This document shows, piece after piece, positions 1 to 11,762 of a stretch of 64,000 bases of DNA (position 1 is its first letter; each line of letters starts with the position of its first letter). Location of the stretch: the NCBI GenBank assembly GCA_034387635.1, contig JAOANU010000002.1, forward strand, positions 1,178,001-1,242,000. Reading direction: 5' to 3'. Origin of the DNA: Rhodosporidiobolus odoratus (taxonomy: Eukaryota; Basidiomycota; Microbotryomycetes; Sporidiobolales; Sporidiobolaceae). Under the pieces are notes generated by a model that did no database searches, had not been told where the DNA came from, and saw nothing but the letters and a program-made list of their open reading frames with translations. The translations under genes and the position numbers were made by a program.

Positions 1-1
1 C

Positions 2-352
2 CTTTCTGCGGGCGTTCAGCAAGTCAACGCAGTCTATGGCATCGGCGGGGGGGCTGGCGTGACTCATCGACTCCGTCGATCAGGCTCAACCTCGACAACG
101 ACCATCCTCGGACTCTTCGCCTCTTCCCTCTCGGCACCTTCTTCTCCGACGCTCGGTTCCACTTCTCCTCCAACCCCGAGCTCGGCTTCCTTAGGCGAGT
201 CACCTCCTGCTTATACGGAGGTGCTCAGAATGAAGGAGAGTCAGAGGATGTTGGAGCAGGAGGAGATCAGGGGGAGGGCGGTGAGGACTCGAGGCGGGGA
301 TTGGAGTCGAAGCAGGAGTAGGGGGATGGGGAGGTTGATGCAGGTGGTTTGA
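2..352 (+). CDS. 3' end of a gene: C-terminal tail with PPAY motif (5' partial)
   Basis: The frame is open from the left edge to a TGA at 350-352, giving about 116 residues. The tail is rich in Ser, Thr and Pro, carries PPAY followed by a charged stretch (MKESQRMLEQEE), and ends in an Arg/Ser-rich segment. PPxY is the ligand of WW domains such as those of Rsp5/Nedd4 ubiquitin ligases. Many fungal membrane proteins carry such a cytoplasmic tail, so this may be the cytosolic tail of one; that is inference. I see no domain and cannot name the family. The body of the gene lies outside the window. Confidence 0.5.
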   Translation, partial: LSAGVQQVNAVYGIGGGAGVTHRLRRSGSTSTTTILGLFASSLSAPSSPTLGSTSPPTPSSASLGESPPAYTEVLRMKESQRMLEQEEIRGRAVRTRGGDWSRSRSRGMGRLMQVV

Positions 353-801
353 GATGCTGTTGGTATCATGTTGCAGTAGGTTATCTCGAATCAGTATCGC
401 TGTGTCACTCTGTATGATGTATTCAGGGGTATTTGATTTGCAACTGACTTTTTTCATCCTTACTGCTGTGCCTGTAACGATCCGCTGTACTTCCTGCGCT
501 ACTGTCAAGAGTGTCTTGACCTCGACAAGGCGCACACCGCCTGTTGCCGTCAGCCTTCTCGAGGAAAGGAAAGGCGTTGTCTCATCAGCAGTTTCCGCAG
601 CAGGCGGGTCAAATTTGGCTTGACCGGCTTGACCTTCCTGCTTCTCTCTTGCACGCTCCCCACACACTCGTTCTCGTCGACGCTCACACGGCGACATTTG
701 CACCACATCCGCACTCTGCCAAAGCCCTCTTCGACTTCTCATCGACGCCGCTCGCGCCTCTATAGCAACTCCAGCACAGCCTCTCCTCTCTTCTCGACGA
801 G
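353..801. other. Intergenic region, promoter of the PalI/Sur7-like gene
   Basis: About 450 bases lie between the end of the left-edge gene and the next ATG. The last 60 bases before that ATG are pyrimidine-rich, as in many fungal 5' leaders. I see no conserved gene or repeat here. Confidence 0.5.
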
Positions 802-1645
802 ATGGGCTTCTTTGGCTTCCACACGTTCGGATCCTTCCTCCTCTTCGTCGCCTCCATTCTCTTGCTCGTAGCAACAATCACGGCACCCGTCATCAATGAT
901 CTAGCACTGGCCAAAGTGAGCGAGGAGCTATATTCCTCCTCTTTTCGCCAACTGGACGCTTGCTAATCAGGCGGACCCGATCAGGCAAAGTTCACTATAG
1001 GCGAAACAAGCGCGAACATCAACCTGGGAGTGCTTGGATACTGCGTAATGACCAATCTGGATGGGTGCGTTTTCCCTTTACTCCCATTTCATTTTACATT
1101 GAGTTAACCCTTCTCCTTCTACTCCTATAGTGGTGCAGACGCCTGCTCTTCCACCGGCACCGGCTACAACCTCCCACCCATCATCGTCTCACTCGCTGAA
1201 GCAACCGGCACCATCTCCGACTCCACCGAAAGCGCCATCCACGCCGTTACCACCGCCCTAGTCCTCCACCCCGTAGCCTGCGGCGTCTCCTTCCTCGCCT
1301 TCATCATTGCCGGGTGTAGCGATCGACTGGGATACCTCTTTGCGGCGTTGGTGGCGGCGTTTGCGGCGATCATTGCTTTGATCTGCATGATCCTCGATTT
1401 GGTCCTTTTCTACGTCGTCAAGAAGTACCTGCAGCATAACAATCTGCCAGTGGATATCAGCTACTCCACAGGTACATGGCTGTGAGTGAAAGCTCCGCTT
1501 TGTACGCTTTGATCCGGGACTGACTGTTCCCACACCGCTCTACAGTACGGTAGCCGCGTTTGCCTGCCTCTTCGTAGGCGTCTTCGCCACTGCATGCGCC
1601 TGCATCACCGACAGACGACACAGGAAGCGAAGCGAGAAATGGTAG
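802..1645 (+). CDS. PalI/Rim9-Sur7 family four-pass membrane protein
   Basis: Four exons (802-915, 985-1064, 1131-1481, 1546-1645) join into 214 residues. A hydrophobic N-terminal segment is followed by an extracellular loop with GVLGYC and a second Cys (DACSS). Three more membrane segments follow (HPVACGVSFLAFIIAGC, the Ala/Ile-rich LFAALVAAFAAIIAL, and AAFACLFVGVFATACAC), and the protein ends in a short basic cytosolic tail. This claudin-like layout, with a Gly-Leu-x-x-x-Cys signature in loop 1, is that of the SUR7/PalI family. Those proteins act at the plasma membrane in eisosomes or in the Rim/Pal alkaline-pH pathway. The sequence does not separate the two roles. The start is the first ATG in frame with the membrane segment, and introns have standard GT-AG ends. 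Confidence 0.8.
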
Positions 1646-2042
1646 ATATACACGTATCTTATCCGTTGCGCTGGTCGCTTCGCGTATCTCGATGGTTCTC
1701 CCGTCTGTATGCTTAGCTCTTTAGCTGACACTTTGTTAGCTTTACTCGTCGTGCTTGTGTATGGACCCTTCTACAGACACTTCTTTGCCGCATCCGTAAC
1801 ACGCAGGGTTTGCTACTCGTTCTCCTGGTTAACGGGGAGAGCCAGGGTTTCGCCGCTCCGCCAGTAGTAAGGATCACACCCTTACTCTCACGAAATGTAA
1901 TCTGCAGGCGAGCAACCATCAGACAAATGCGATGACGAAATAGACTTGCAACAGAGAGAATGCGATGGGTTTTAGGGAAGGTAAGGCAACATGGGTAACA
2001 ACAATAACGACAGAGGGCGGCAGGAAAGAGACCAAAGGCTCC
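1646..2042. other. Convergent intergenic region
   Basis: About 400 bases hold the 3' ends of the PalI-like gene (plus) and the hydrolase gene (minus). No gene or repeat is seen. Confidence 0.5.
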
Positions 2043-3835
2043 TCAAGAGGATGCATAAGCCTGCCGCAGGGCCAACCTGCTCATAGACTCGACCACACCA
2101 TCCTGCTTAGCCATATCAAAGTCATCGAATTCTCCATACCCCGAGTCTTTCCTCCCTCGGCACGATTCCCCATCCGATTCGTCATCACTGCTCTCACCGT
2201 CGTAGTCCCTAATGCTCGAAGCTGCGCTCGCAGTTCTGCCGAGTCGAGGAGAGAGAACCTTGTCGACCGTCGAGAGAGGGAGCGCGACGGCTTCGTCCGC
2301 TCGGCTGGTTCGTCGAACAGAGTCGATCTGGACGATGACTTCGTTGGCGCAGGAGAAGCGAGACGAGGATCGAGGAGATGCGGACGGGAGTTCATGGCGG
2401 CGGGACCATCTGCAATTACCAGAAGAAGGGAAATGAGCTACTGACTCCGATTGATGGACAGAAAAGGAACAGAGCGTACCGCCATGTTGGCCTTGCTACC
2501 CTTCCGGTCTTCGCCGCCTCCCACGGCTCTAGCCCCTCAGCGCCCCGGACAAGAGGCCGTTTGGCCCATTCCGCCTCGTACTGCTGCATCCTCGCCAAAT
2601 CCCTAGTCGCTTCTTCCCGTTCCGCAATCGGAAGCACAGAGTAGCTCTCGGGGCATCGCGAGTTGCGGAGGAGAACCTTCGGGTTGCCGGTGATAGAAGA
2701 GCAGGTGCGAAGAGCCGCGGTAAGGTCGAGTGGGATTGGGGACGGAGAGGAAGAGGGAGCATGACGGGAGAGGAAAGAAGTGAGGCGGGGGAGAACGTCG
2801 TCGTTGTGGGTATGGTAGCAGACGTGAGGTGCGCCGGGGATGACGTGCATCTCGACCGCCTCGGCGTTGACGAGCACTTGCGTCCAGCGGGCGGAATCGC
2901 TGGACGGGCAGAAGACATCGTTTTCACCCTGCGAGGATTGAACCAGCGTCAGTGGACCGTCGCTGAGCACTGAGCAAGCGGGAAATCTACTCACATGCAG
3001 GAGTAAAACAGGCGCCTTGATCAACGCTGCGGCTTCGGCTGTTAAAGGCATGCCAAGGTAGACCAGGCGACATAGGGTATAAGCGCTGACGGCGTGTCGA
3101 GGGTTGTATCGCTGTGCAGGGCGAGGAGGTTAGCGAAGAAGAGAAGGCGAGGCGATGCATGGAGTCTTACCCTGACGAAAATGTTGGTCAACTCGTCGAT
3201 GCTGTCCATGTCGGCGTTGTAGCCCAGAGACTGCAGCGCTGTAGTATACTGGTTAACGTCAGCCTCAAACTCAATCCAGTGAGAAGATGGTGACGCGACG
3301 CACCGAGTTCGCCAACTACCTCGTGCAAGTCCTGCTCCTCGGGAGGATTGAACAAGGTGGACTCGAGGGTCGCCCGTGCCTCCGGGCCCGCCAAGCGCGC
3401 GCCACTGCCAACGCCGCACAACGCGAGAGCGGTGACCTGGCTCGGAAACATGGCAGCAAAGGCCAACGCGATGCGGCCGCAGATTGACCCGGGCGCGTAC
3501 AGCTGGCTGGGCGGAAGCTGCAGGGCTTCGAAGGCGAAGGCAAGGTCGGCGGCTGAGGCAAAGGCGTCGTGGGCCTTGGGTTCGGAGGTTGTACGACCAT
3601 GGGCTCGAGGGGAAAAGGCGAGGACATTGTGTGATCGAAGAAGTGGGGAAGTCGGTCCGAGTTGACAAAGGGCGGAAGCATGGGTAACGAAGAAGGGGAC
3701 GAGGACGACGAGAGTGGGCCTTGACGAGTCGAGCCAAGCGGCAGTCGCGTGGATAGAGTGCGAGGTGGTGGAAGTAGAAAGGCTGAGCACCTCGTAATGC
3801 ATTCGAACAGCGCTGGGAAGGTTGAGAAAGGGCAT
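2043..3835 (-). CDS. Alpha/beta hydrolase fold protein with an acidic C-terminal tail
   Basis: Spliced on the minus strand from ATG at 3835 to TGA at 2043, roughly 440 residues. The N-terminal exon carries the hydrolase core (LVVLVPFFVT, then FSPRAHGRT). The nucleophile-elbow region reads YAPGSICGRIALAFA. A later exon gives VLLLHGENDVFCP, matching the acid-residue strand (GxxDxxxP), and PGAPHV supplies the likely catalytic His. A last exon beyond a GTACGC...CAG intron adds a Ser/Asp/Glu-rich tail ending QAYASS. The usual G-x-S-x-G is replaced by P-G-S-I-C, so Ser, Asp and His are present but the elbow glycines are not. The substrate is unknown. It shares a divergent upstream region with NOP4. 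Confidence 0.75.
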
Positions 3836-4725
3836 GGCGATGAGTCGTTAACGCGGGCGTAGGCGGCGTGGAATGCAAGAGGCAGAGAGCGGAGAACGAA
3901 AGAAAGCGGGAAGCGGGAAGCGGGAAGCGGGAACCGGTGATTTGAAAGAGAAGAGAAAGGCGGGTGATGGTCCCCAATTTGCCTCATCTCGCTGCAGGAC
4001 TGCAGTCCTGACAGATGCGAGGACTCCAGATGTCCGTCATCATGACCGGTTCCTGTAATGGCGAGTCGGGAACGCAGAAACATAGCCGACATTTGGGTCA
4101 CTCCCGAACGCTCGGCTATGTAAAGTCGGCGAAACATGGCGGCTGTGAGATCAAGGCAGGGAGGAAGAAAGGAAGATCAACGGAGAACGGGTCGGAGATC
4201 ATGCAAGAGATTGCCGGGTAGGCGAGAAAGGGACGGAAGAGGAAAGAGTTGTCCAATTCGAGGAAGACGGACGTCGTTTCTCCGGCGGATCTCGTGCGGA
4301 GGGTGATGAGGGCAAATTGCAGCACTTCTGCAAGCGTACATCAAGTATTGCCGTGCCTGCGAGGAAGCGCCGGAATCCTGGTGGGCGAGGGCGATCGGAG
4401 CGAGCACAAGCGCCGCGGCGCGGGAGCGAAGTGATCCGAATTTGCCCCACAAAGCACGATTACAACTGCTTGTAATGATTCGAGGTATAGCAAACCACAA
4501 TATCATTAGCACATGTCTACACGGTTGAGTCTGATGTTTGCGAGCTATACAGCGGTCAGCGTGTAACTGCCCCACTCTGACAATCAGAAAAAGCAGTGAA
4601 TGAAGAAGACGAGCAAATCTAAGGGTAAGATAGGTTGAATACAGTTGATTATGTTTGCTCACCAAGCTCAGCTCCGCAAGCAAGGCCAAGTCGCTCGATC
4701 GCTCGTCTCGCTCATCAATCGAGCT
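3836..4725. promoter_or_regulatory. Divergent intergenic region between the hydrolase and NOP4
   Basis: About 890 bases separate the two start codons. It contains a short 7-bp tandem repeat near the hydrolase start. Open frames on both strands here have no recognisable protein and look like chance. No TATA box stands out. Confidence 0.5.
3902..3929. repeat. 7-bp tandem repeat (AAGCGGG) x4
   Basis: Four perfect copies of AAGCGGG lie in a row about 70 bp upstream of the hydrolase ATG. On that gene's strand this is a CCCGCTT repeat in the presumed leader or core promoter. Confidence 0.85.
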
Positions 4726-7700
4726 ATGCCTGGTCCCAAGCGCTACTTCGACCAGGACGAAGCCTCCTCAGCTCCGCGCGAAAAGCAACACCGCGGGAAC
4801 GGAGGCCAGAGAGGCGGTCGAGGAGGAGCAAGGGGAGGTGGACGAGGTGGAGCTCGCGGCGGTCGCGCGGAGCGCCCCAAGAAGGAGCCATTCAAGCCGA
4901 AGGAAGGCTTCATTGCGGGTGGCCTCAAAGCATAGTACGTCCTCTCCGACAGGCTCTTCCCGACGACTTGACCTTCTTACCTGCGGCGGTGCACCGACTT
5001 GCTTCCTGTTTTCAGCGCCGACGCCGCTGCCGAAGCCAAAGACAAGGGTACAGAAGATGCCGCCTCTCACCAGACTACTCTTTACCTCAGCAACCTCCCC
5101 TCCACCTTGACCTCCCCTCAGCTCACTCTCATCTTTTCTTCCTACGCCCCCGTTCGTGCCGCGTTCGTCGTTTCGCAATCCGCTGGTCCGAAGGCCGATG
5201 CACCTTCCTTCGCCGGATCTACCAACGCCATATCCGTGAACGCTGGCCGCGACCGTACAGGAAAATCGCAATCTCGCGGATTCGGTTACGTCCGCTTTGT
5301 CCTGCGCCCCGACGCTGAACAGTGTTTGAAGGAATGGGGCACGCCAGAGGGCATCCCCGGAAGTACTCTTCGCGAACTGAGGTCGCAAGAAGGGCTTGAG
5401 GGCGTCGAGTGGGATAAGCTGTCCGGACCCAGCGGAATGAAGATGTCGTGGGCGAAGAAGAAGCTGCGTGAAGGCGAGAAGCCCGAGGGTGGAGACCGGA
5501 AGGCGGCGAGGAAGGAGAAGAAGGCCGCGGCGCCGGTCGAGGCTGCGGAAGAGGACGAAGTTGCTCAGGAGGAACAGAAGTCGCGGTGGAGGCCGGGTGT
5601 GTGGGATCACAACGCACCCCGCACCGTCGTCGTGCTCGGTCTCCCATTGCCTGGTGAGGCTGGGTCGACTGAAGAAGCGGGAGAAGCAGAGGAGGAAGAC
5701 GAGAAAGACGAGAAGATGGCTGTCGATGCGGAGGAAGGCGAACCTGCCGCATCCGAGGCGGGTCCTTCCAAGCCGAAGGGGAAACCGATTGAATGGAAGA
5801 AGGCCCTAAAGCAACGAGCGAAGAAGATTGGAGATGTGGAGGACGTGCTGTGGCCTTATGAGCTCCCTTCTGGCGAAACTGGCGGTGCGTACTTACTCTC
5901 CTGGCGCTTCAATCTAAGCTTCGCATTGACTCGCTTGTCCACAGCCCTTGTTGTCATGTATACTCCTCGACATGCGCACGACTTGATGAGCAAGCTCAAC
6001 AATCACGTTTTTCGTGGTGTTCTTGTCTCTGCAGCAGTCAAGAGCACTTGGGACCTCTGCCAGCGACTCGGCCGCGGTAAGGGCGGTGGGCGTCTTCTCG
6101 TTCGCAACCTGGGCTTCGATGTACGTTGTGCGTCTCTCCGTATGACTTTCCTACGCTCATCGTTTCTCTCGCAGGTTACCGTTGCCGACCTTCGTGCCGC
6201 CTTCTCTCGTTTCGGTCCTCTCCACTCCATCAACCTTCCTGTCGACGCTTCTACCTCTCGCCCCCGCGGTTTTGCCTTCGTCTACTTCGTCACCAAATCT
6301 CAGGCCGAAACTGCTCTGAAGGCCATCAACGGCAGCCGCATCTACGCCGGCATGGCTGACGAGCGCATTGCCAGCGAAGGTGGCAAGGAAGGCAAGAAGA
6401 AGGAGGTTAGGGAGAAGAAGAAGGCTGAAAAGAAGGAGCAGGGTGGTGGCGGCGGAGACAAGGGTCGTCTCGTTGCTGTTGATTGGGCTCTCGGACAGGC
6501 AGAGTGGAAGAAGGCGCAAGAAGGTGGCGCAGAGGAAGGCGATGGCGACGAGAACGAGGCGAGCGCGACTGATGACGGAAGCGACGAGGAGGAGAGTGGC
6601 AGCGAGGACGAGGAGGACAGCGACATGTCGCCAGTACCCGAGGGCGAGGACAGGGAGGAAGAAGATGAAGACTCCGATACCGAGCCGGTGGCTCTCGGTG
6701 CCGCCGGTGCGGACGAAGATGACGGCATGAGCGATATCGAGGAGCCGAAACAGCAACAGCAGGGCACGACTCTCTTCGTCCGTAACATGTCCTTCGAAGC
6801 GACCGAAGCTGAGCTTTACGATTTGTGCGTATACCTCCCTAATTCCTTGCAACGCCACGTTGACCTCCTTTGTGTACAGGTTCAAGTCCTTCGGCCCGCT
6901 TCGATACGCCCGTATCGTTTACGACCCGACTACGAAGCGGTCTCGCGGTACCGCTTTCATCTGTTTCTGGAACGATGCCGATGCGCGATCCGTTCTGGAG
7001 GCGTCCAAGGCACTGAACGAAGGTTCTTTCGGCGAGGTGCGTGTGCATTGTCCTTCAAGCGTCTTGCGCTTGGCTTACCTTGCTCTTTCCGACAGACCTC
7101 GAACAAAAAGAGCACTTCCCTCCTCATGGCCGACCCTAGCTCCTCTACCGCATCTCGCCTTACCCTTCACGGCCGCGTGCTCGCTGCTGTACCTGCCGTC
7201 TCGAAGAACGATGCCGACAAGCTTCGCGAAGATCGCGACAAGAAGGGAGCAGGCAAGACCGACCGTCGCAACCTTTACCTGATGCGTGAGGGTGTCATTT
7301 TCCCCTCTTGGGCCATCGCCAAGACGCTTTCCGCCGCCGACATGAACGCTCGTCAATCTTCCTTCGATGCCCGCAAGCAACTCCTCCGTTCGAACCCCTC
7401 GCTCTACATCTCCCGCAACCGTCTTTCCATTCGTCAAATCCCCCTGTACGTCAGCGATGGCATGCTCAAGCGTCTCGCCAACCACGCCATGCGCGAGTTC
7501 GACCGCGACGTCAAGTCAGGATACCAGAAGCCGCTCACCTCCGACGAGCTCATCGATTTCGTGGCCGACGCTAGCGGGGCGAAGGAACCGGCGTCCACCA
7601 AGGTCGAGCGTAGGAAGGGCATCCCTCTCAGTAGGGTCCGTCAATCCAAGATCCTCCGACAGAACGACCGTGTCGACCCCGTCACCGGTCTTGGCCGTTC

Positions 7701-8607
7701 CAAGGGTTACGGTTTCCTCGAACTCGCAACGCATGCCGATGCACTTCGCTTCCTCCGCTGGGCCAACGCGAACAAGGAGGTCAACAGCCTGTTCCGTATG
7801 TGGTGGCGCGAGGCGCTCGAGAAGATGATCGAATCGGTTGAGAACGGCGAGGGCAAGATGGGTAAGAACGTCAAGGCGAAGGACAAGGAGGATCGCCTGT
7901 CCCGATTGCGAGAGAAGCAGAAGGAGCTTGAGGAAGAGGAAAAGCTTGCGCAGGATAAGGCGGCCAAGCGGGAAGCGGTGGGCAAGGCGGTGACCGGCGA
8001 AAGTGGCAGGAGCTCGAAGTGCCTTATCATCGAATGTGCGTCGTTCCCCCTCAGTCACATCGCTGATTCCCGCTGATCAATTTCTGTGTATGGACAGTTT
8101 CGATCGAGAATGCCGTGACCACCAAGCGACGTGCCGAGAAGGCGGACCGCGCTCGTGAAAAGGCTCGCCGGGCCAAGGTGCGTTCTGCTTTCTATCTTGC
8201 CTTTTCCTCTTCTGCGCCCGCGCTCTACCCGCTGTTCTATTGCGAATCGCCGTGATCGGCTTGATATTTCGCCTTGTTCTTTTGAACCTGTGGCTGACTT
8301 TCTCTCCTTTTCTCGCTTGCAGGAACGAGCCGAGAACGGTGAACCGCCCGAATCAGACGACGAAGCCGATTCGAATGCTGAGACAGAAGCCACCTCTGCT
8401 ACCCCGAAGAAGGGCGGCAAACGGGACAAGAAGAGCGGGGGGAAGAAGCGCAAGGCAGACGAGGGGGATGAGACGGCTTCTCCTAGCAAGAAGCGGACAA
8501 AGGGTGGAAAGAGTGAGGAGAAAGCGAACGAAGGCGAGAAGTCGGAGGGTGCACGGATAGGCTCCCTTATTGGGCGAAAAAGGAAGATGAAAAAGGGAGG
8601 GCGATAG
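4726..8607 (+). CDS. NOP4: NOP4/RBM28-type nucleolar RNA-binding protein (multiple RRMs)
   Basis: Eight exons (4726-4934, 5016-5884, 5945-6120, 6175-6824, 6880-7036, 7096-8035, 8098-8177, 8323-8607) join in frame to 1121 residues. The N-terminus is an RGG-rich stretch. RRMs follow: TLYLSNLP with GFGYVRFV; the region around ALVVMYTP; RLLVRNLGFD with RGFAFVYF; and TLFVRNMSFE with RGTAFICF. A last divergent RRM spans LYISRNRLSIRQIP to GYGFLELA. Acidic and Lys-rich linkers separate them, and the tail is Lys-rich (RKRKMKKGGR). NOP4/RBM28 is an essential nucleolar factor for 27S pre-rRNA processing and 60S assembly. Order, linkers and C-terminus match that family. The start MPGPKRYF is the first ATG in frame; a slightly earlier ATG at 4645 would add 27 residues. 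Confidence 0.92.
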
Positions 8608-8755
8608 TCTTGTCTTTGGCGCCCAGAGTCTGACCTGCACTGTAGCGTTTCGCATTGCTTCTCTATATTGCTTTTGGGAAGAGACCACGAACGTACGGAT
8701 GAACAACTTTGACTTCCAATATAGTTCGGAACAACAAGCAAACGCATCTACTCCT

Positions 8756-9147
8756 TCACAAAGCGGCATTCTGGATGGGTTCCGCGTCGCCCCTCTCTGC
8801 CGTAGTCGCCTCCATCGAGCTCTCGCCGCTGCGCGGACAGGAGAAAGACAGTCAGGGCACGAGTAAGAGTGGTAAAGAAAAGGGAAGAACGCACGCCTTC
8901 TGTCCGAGAAGACCTCCGCCCATGCTCCGTCCTGTAAGGGTTCCAACCGCGGCGGATCCAGAGCCACTACGCCAGAAGGAAAGAAGCAATGTCAATGCTG
9001 AACAGGCAGTATGAGGAAAACGTGGAGAAAAACGCACCCAATACCGCCGTAAATGAGAGCGTCGCGAGGGTCGACGTCCTTGTCGTCTGGCTCAGTACCC
9101 CTAACCTTGTGGTAAGCCTTGTTCGCGAGTCCAATGAGTCCGCTCAT
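8756..9147 (-). CDS. Small conserved-looking glycine-rich protein, 84 aa
   Basis: Three exons (9147-9038, 8966-8895, 8828-8756) splice cleanly at GTGCG donors and TAG/CAG acceptors to 84 residues. The protein starts MSGLIGLANKAYHKV, has an acidic PDDKDVDPRD patch, then a Gly-rich centre (IYGGIGGSGSAA, RSMGGGLLGQK) and a polar end. There is no clear membrane segment or known domain. The frame is kept across both introns, which supports a real gene even though no single exon exceeds 37 codons. It sits in tail-to-tail order with NOP4, about 150 bases away. I do not recognise the family. Confidence 0.65.
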
Positions 9148-9563
9148 GTTGTATATAGGCTGGGAGGGAGAGGTAAAGTTGGGGAGAAAAGTAGGTGAAG
9201 GGCGGAAGGCGAGCGGTGTTCAAGTGTGGAATGCAGTCGAGAGAGTGCGGGTGAGAGTTAAGAAAGTTATAGAAAGAGAAGAGAAGAGCCCCTCTTAAGG
9301 GGGCAGAGACTCGGTCAACCAGTCAGCCGAATCCCGAATCCAGCTGTTTCGAGCATCAGCCGTTCCGAACTGAACCGTCTAGATGTCTTGGCAGCCTCGC
9401 TCGCGATGTTCGTAGGCTGCAGTACGGATCAAATCGGGTGACCATGACATCAAGCTGCGCGGAAAAGACAGGGCGAGGCGGGCGAGGCGGGCAAGGCGGG
9501 AAAAACTACAACTGCGTTGGAACGAATATGCTGATCGGGGGTGGACATTGAAAGGGCAGGCGA
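9148..9563. other. Intergenic region upstream of the small minus-strand gene
   Basis: About 415 bases between the ETFA stop and the small gene's ATG. It contains three close copies of GGCGAGGCGG/GGCAAGGCGG near 9475-9500, otherwise nothing notable. Confidence 0.4.
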
Positions 9564-11165
9564 CTACTTCTTGGCCTCTTGGATCTTCTTGGTGAGCTCT
9601 GGTACAGCTTCGAAGAGATCTGCGGGAAAGCAAGGCGGATGGCTGAGTAAGAGCAAGCCCACGCAAGATTATAGAATTCAGCTTGCCCGCAACAAGACCA
9701 ATATCTGCCACCTGGAAGATGGGCGCGTCCGCGTCCTAGTCAAACGTAGCGAGTGAGTCGAGGTCGAATCGGAATGACTTGTAAAAGACAATGAGGGAAA
9801 GAAACTGAAATTTCCCAGCTCACCTTGTTAATCGCCACAATCGTCTTCGAGTCCTTCATACCCGCCAGGTGCTGAATAGCTCCCGAGATACCGACCGCAA
9901 CATACAGATTCGGCGCAACGACCTTACCCGTCTGGCCAACCTGAAGCGAGTTCTCGGCGTACCCCGAGTCGACCGCCGCGCGGGAAGCACCGACGGCTGC
10001 ACCGAGAGCGTCGGCGAGAGGGATGACAGTTTCGTCGAAGGCGTCTTTGGACTTGACACCGCGTCCACCGGAGACGATTGATTGGGCGGAAGAAAGGTCG
10101 GGTCGTTCGGAGACGACTATCTCTTCGGAGACCCACTGAGCTTGTTCTGCAGGCAGAGTGGAGGAAGTCAAGGAGTGAGCAGAAGCGCAAAGGTGAAGAG
10201 GCGGCGCGGAACGGGAATCCGATGACTCGAAGGCCGCAGAGAGAGAAAACCCAATATAAGGCGGACATACCCGGTCCAACACTCTCCGCAGCCGCAACAT
10301 CCACCGAAGCCTCCTTGTCACCCTCCTGCGCCGGTTCCCATGTAGACGCACGAACGGTGAACACCTTAATGTCGTCCGTGCACCTAACGGTCGAGATGGC
10401 GTTACCGGCGTAGACGGGTCGAGTGAAGGTATCGGGACCGGAGATGGACATGACGTCGGAGACCTGTGGACGAGGAAAGGCAATGTCTCAGTATGGTCAG
10501 ATACAGGAGATGGGCTCGAGGTTGAAACGCGCGAGGAATTGGGCGCCGATAGTTGCTCGCGGTCATAGGCAAGGAAAGGTTACATACCTGCTGCACTTCC
10601 AACAGTCCAGCTACTCGGGGGAAGATGTTCTTGCCAAGGGCAGAGTGAGGACCAGCGAGATGAGTGTAGCCGCCCTTCTTGACGAGCTCGGCCAGAACGG
10701 GCGCAGTAGGCTCAGCCAGAGCGTGCTCGAGCTTCGGGTCGTGGCGGACGAGAAGAGCATCGAGACCGAGTCTGCAGAGGAAGTATCGTGAGTACTGTTG
10801 GGTCAAGGTCTTCAAAGCAGTGAGTGCAGGAAGGCTAAGAAGGTCGCTAAGACGTCCGTCGAAGCGTAGCCTTGTACTCTTGTAGCTGCATCGACGCGGA
10901 AGAAAAGGGAGGGGGGATCGGCTCACTTCTTCACCCGCTCAACCGTGTCCTTGATAGCCGCCTCGTCCTTGGAAATCAGCAAGCCGGTGACTTTTCCGCC
11001 CAGCTTCTTGGCGGCCGTGATGGCGTTGAGCGCTGCCGGTACGAGAGTGTCGCCCTTGGACTCGCAAAAGACGAGCGCGTTGACGTCGGCAGAGGTGCGG
11101 GCTGAGGCGGAGAAGGCCCTGTGGGAAAGGATGCGAGAGGAGGGGAAAGAGGTACGGGCGAACAT
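9564..11165 (-). CDS. ETFA: Electron transfer flavoprotein alpha subunit, mitochondrial
   Basis: Minus-strand, multi-exon gene. It begins with a mitochondrial targeting peptide ([19 protein letters not shown]), then [12 protein letters not shown] and [12 protein letters not shown]. Later exons give the ETF-alpha landmarks: [57 protein letters not shown] with [29 protein letters not shown] and a FAD-binding C-terminal region with HLAGMKDSK and ADAPIF. The protein ends KKIQEAKK. In the mitochondrial matrix it pairs with ETF-beta, binds FAD and passes electrons from acyl-CoA and other dehydrogenases to ETF-ubiquinone oxidoreductase. The last intron (9620-9686) starts with GC rather than GT. Confidence 0.95.
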
Positions 11166-11762
11166 GACAAATAGAGCTGCGGGCGCTAGCAGCGGGTCAG
11201 CAAGTGCTCAAAGACAGTTATTGCGCCCTGCTGCTAGCTCGCAAGCTGTCCTTGATTATCATCCTCGCATCGCAACCTTTCCCCGCCCCCGTCGGGACAG
11301 TCTCATCGTGCTCATTCGCGGGCATGGGCAATGCGCAGGTGCTTTATAGGCTCAATCTTGCGCCCTAGACCGTCCTGCCGTGTCCCCTCGACATACTTGC
11401 GGCTGTATTGGATTGCCGGATGTCGCCGCTGAAAGGGCGAGATGCTGATTACGACGACGCAGGGCGAGAGGGTGGGAATGCACTTGTGCAGACTCGGCTT
11501 ACCTGTTGTTGAAGGGGTAAGATACGCCTACGCGAGATGAGCGAGGTTCGTAACGAAGGAGAAGCTTGAAGCATTAATTATTCGCCGGTAACGTCAAAGT
11601 CAAGTCTATCCTCATATCGCATGACTGGAGTAAGCCGTTTGACTGAACTTGTACAGCTGCTCTATCGAGTAGCGGCAGCAGATTAAACACAGTCAACAGG
11701 TACAGTACAAACACAGGAAACTGCAGAAAAACGTCCATCTAGACTGAAAGCCAGCCCGCCGC
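11166..11762. other. Upstream region of ETFA
   Basis: About 600 bases between the VMA7 stop and the ETFA start, both on the minus strand. I see no gene, repeat or clear motif. Confidence 0.5.

Noticed and set aside
4177..4689. 170-codon minus frame in the NOP4/hydrolase gap
   Set aside because: No domain or splice-consistent model; covers a presumed promoter.
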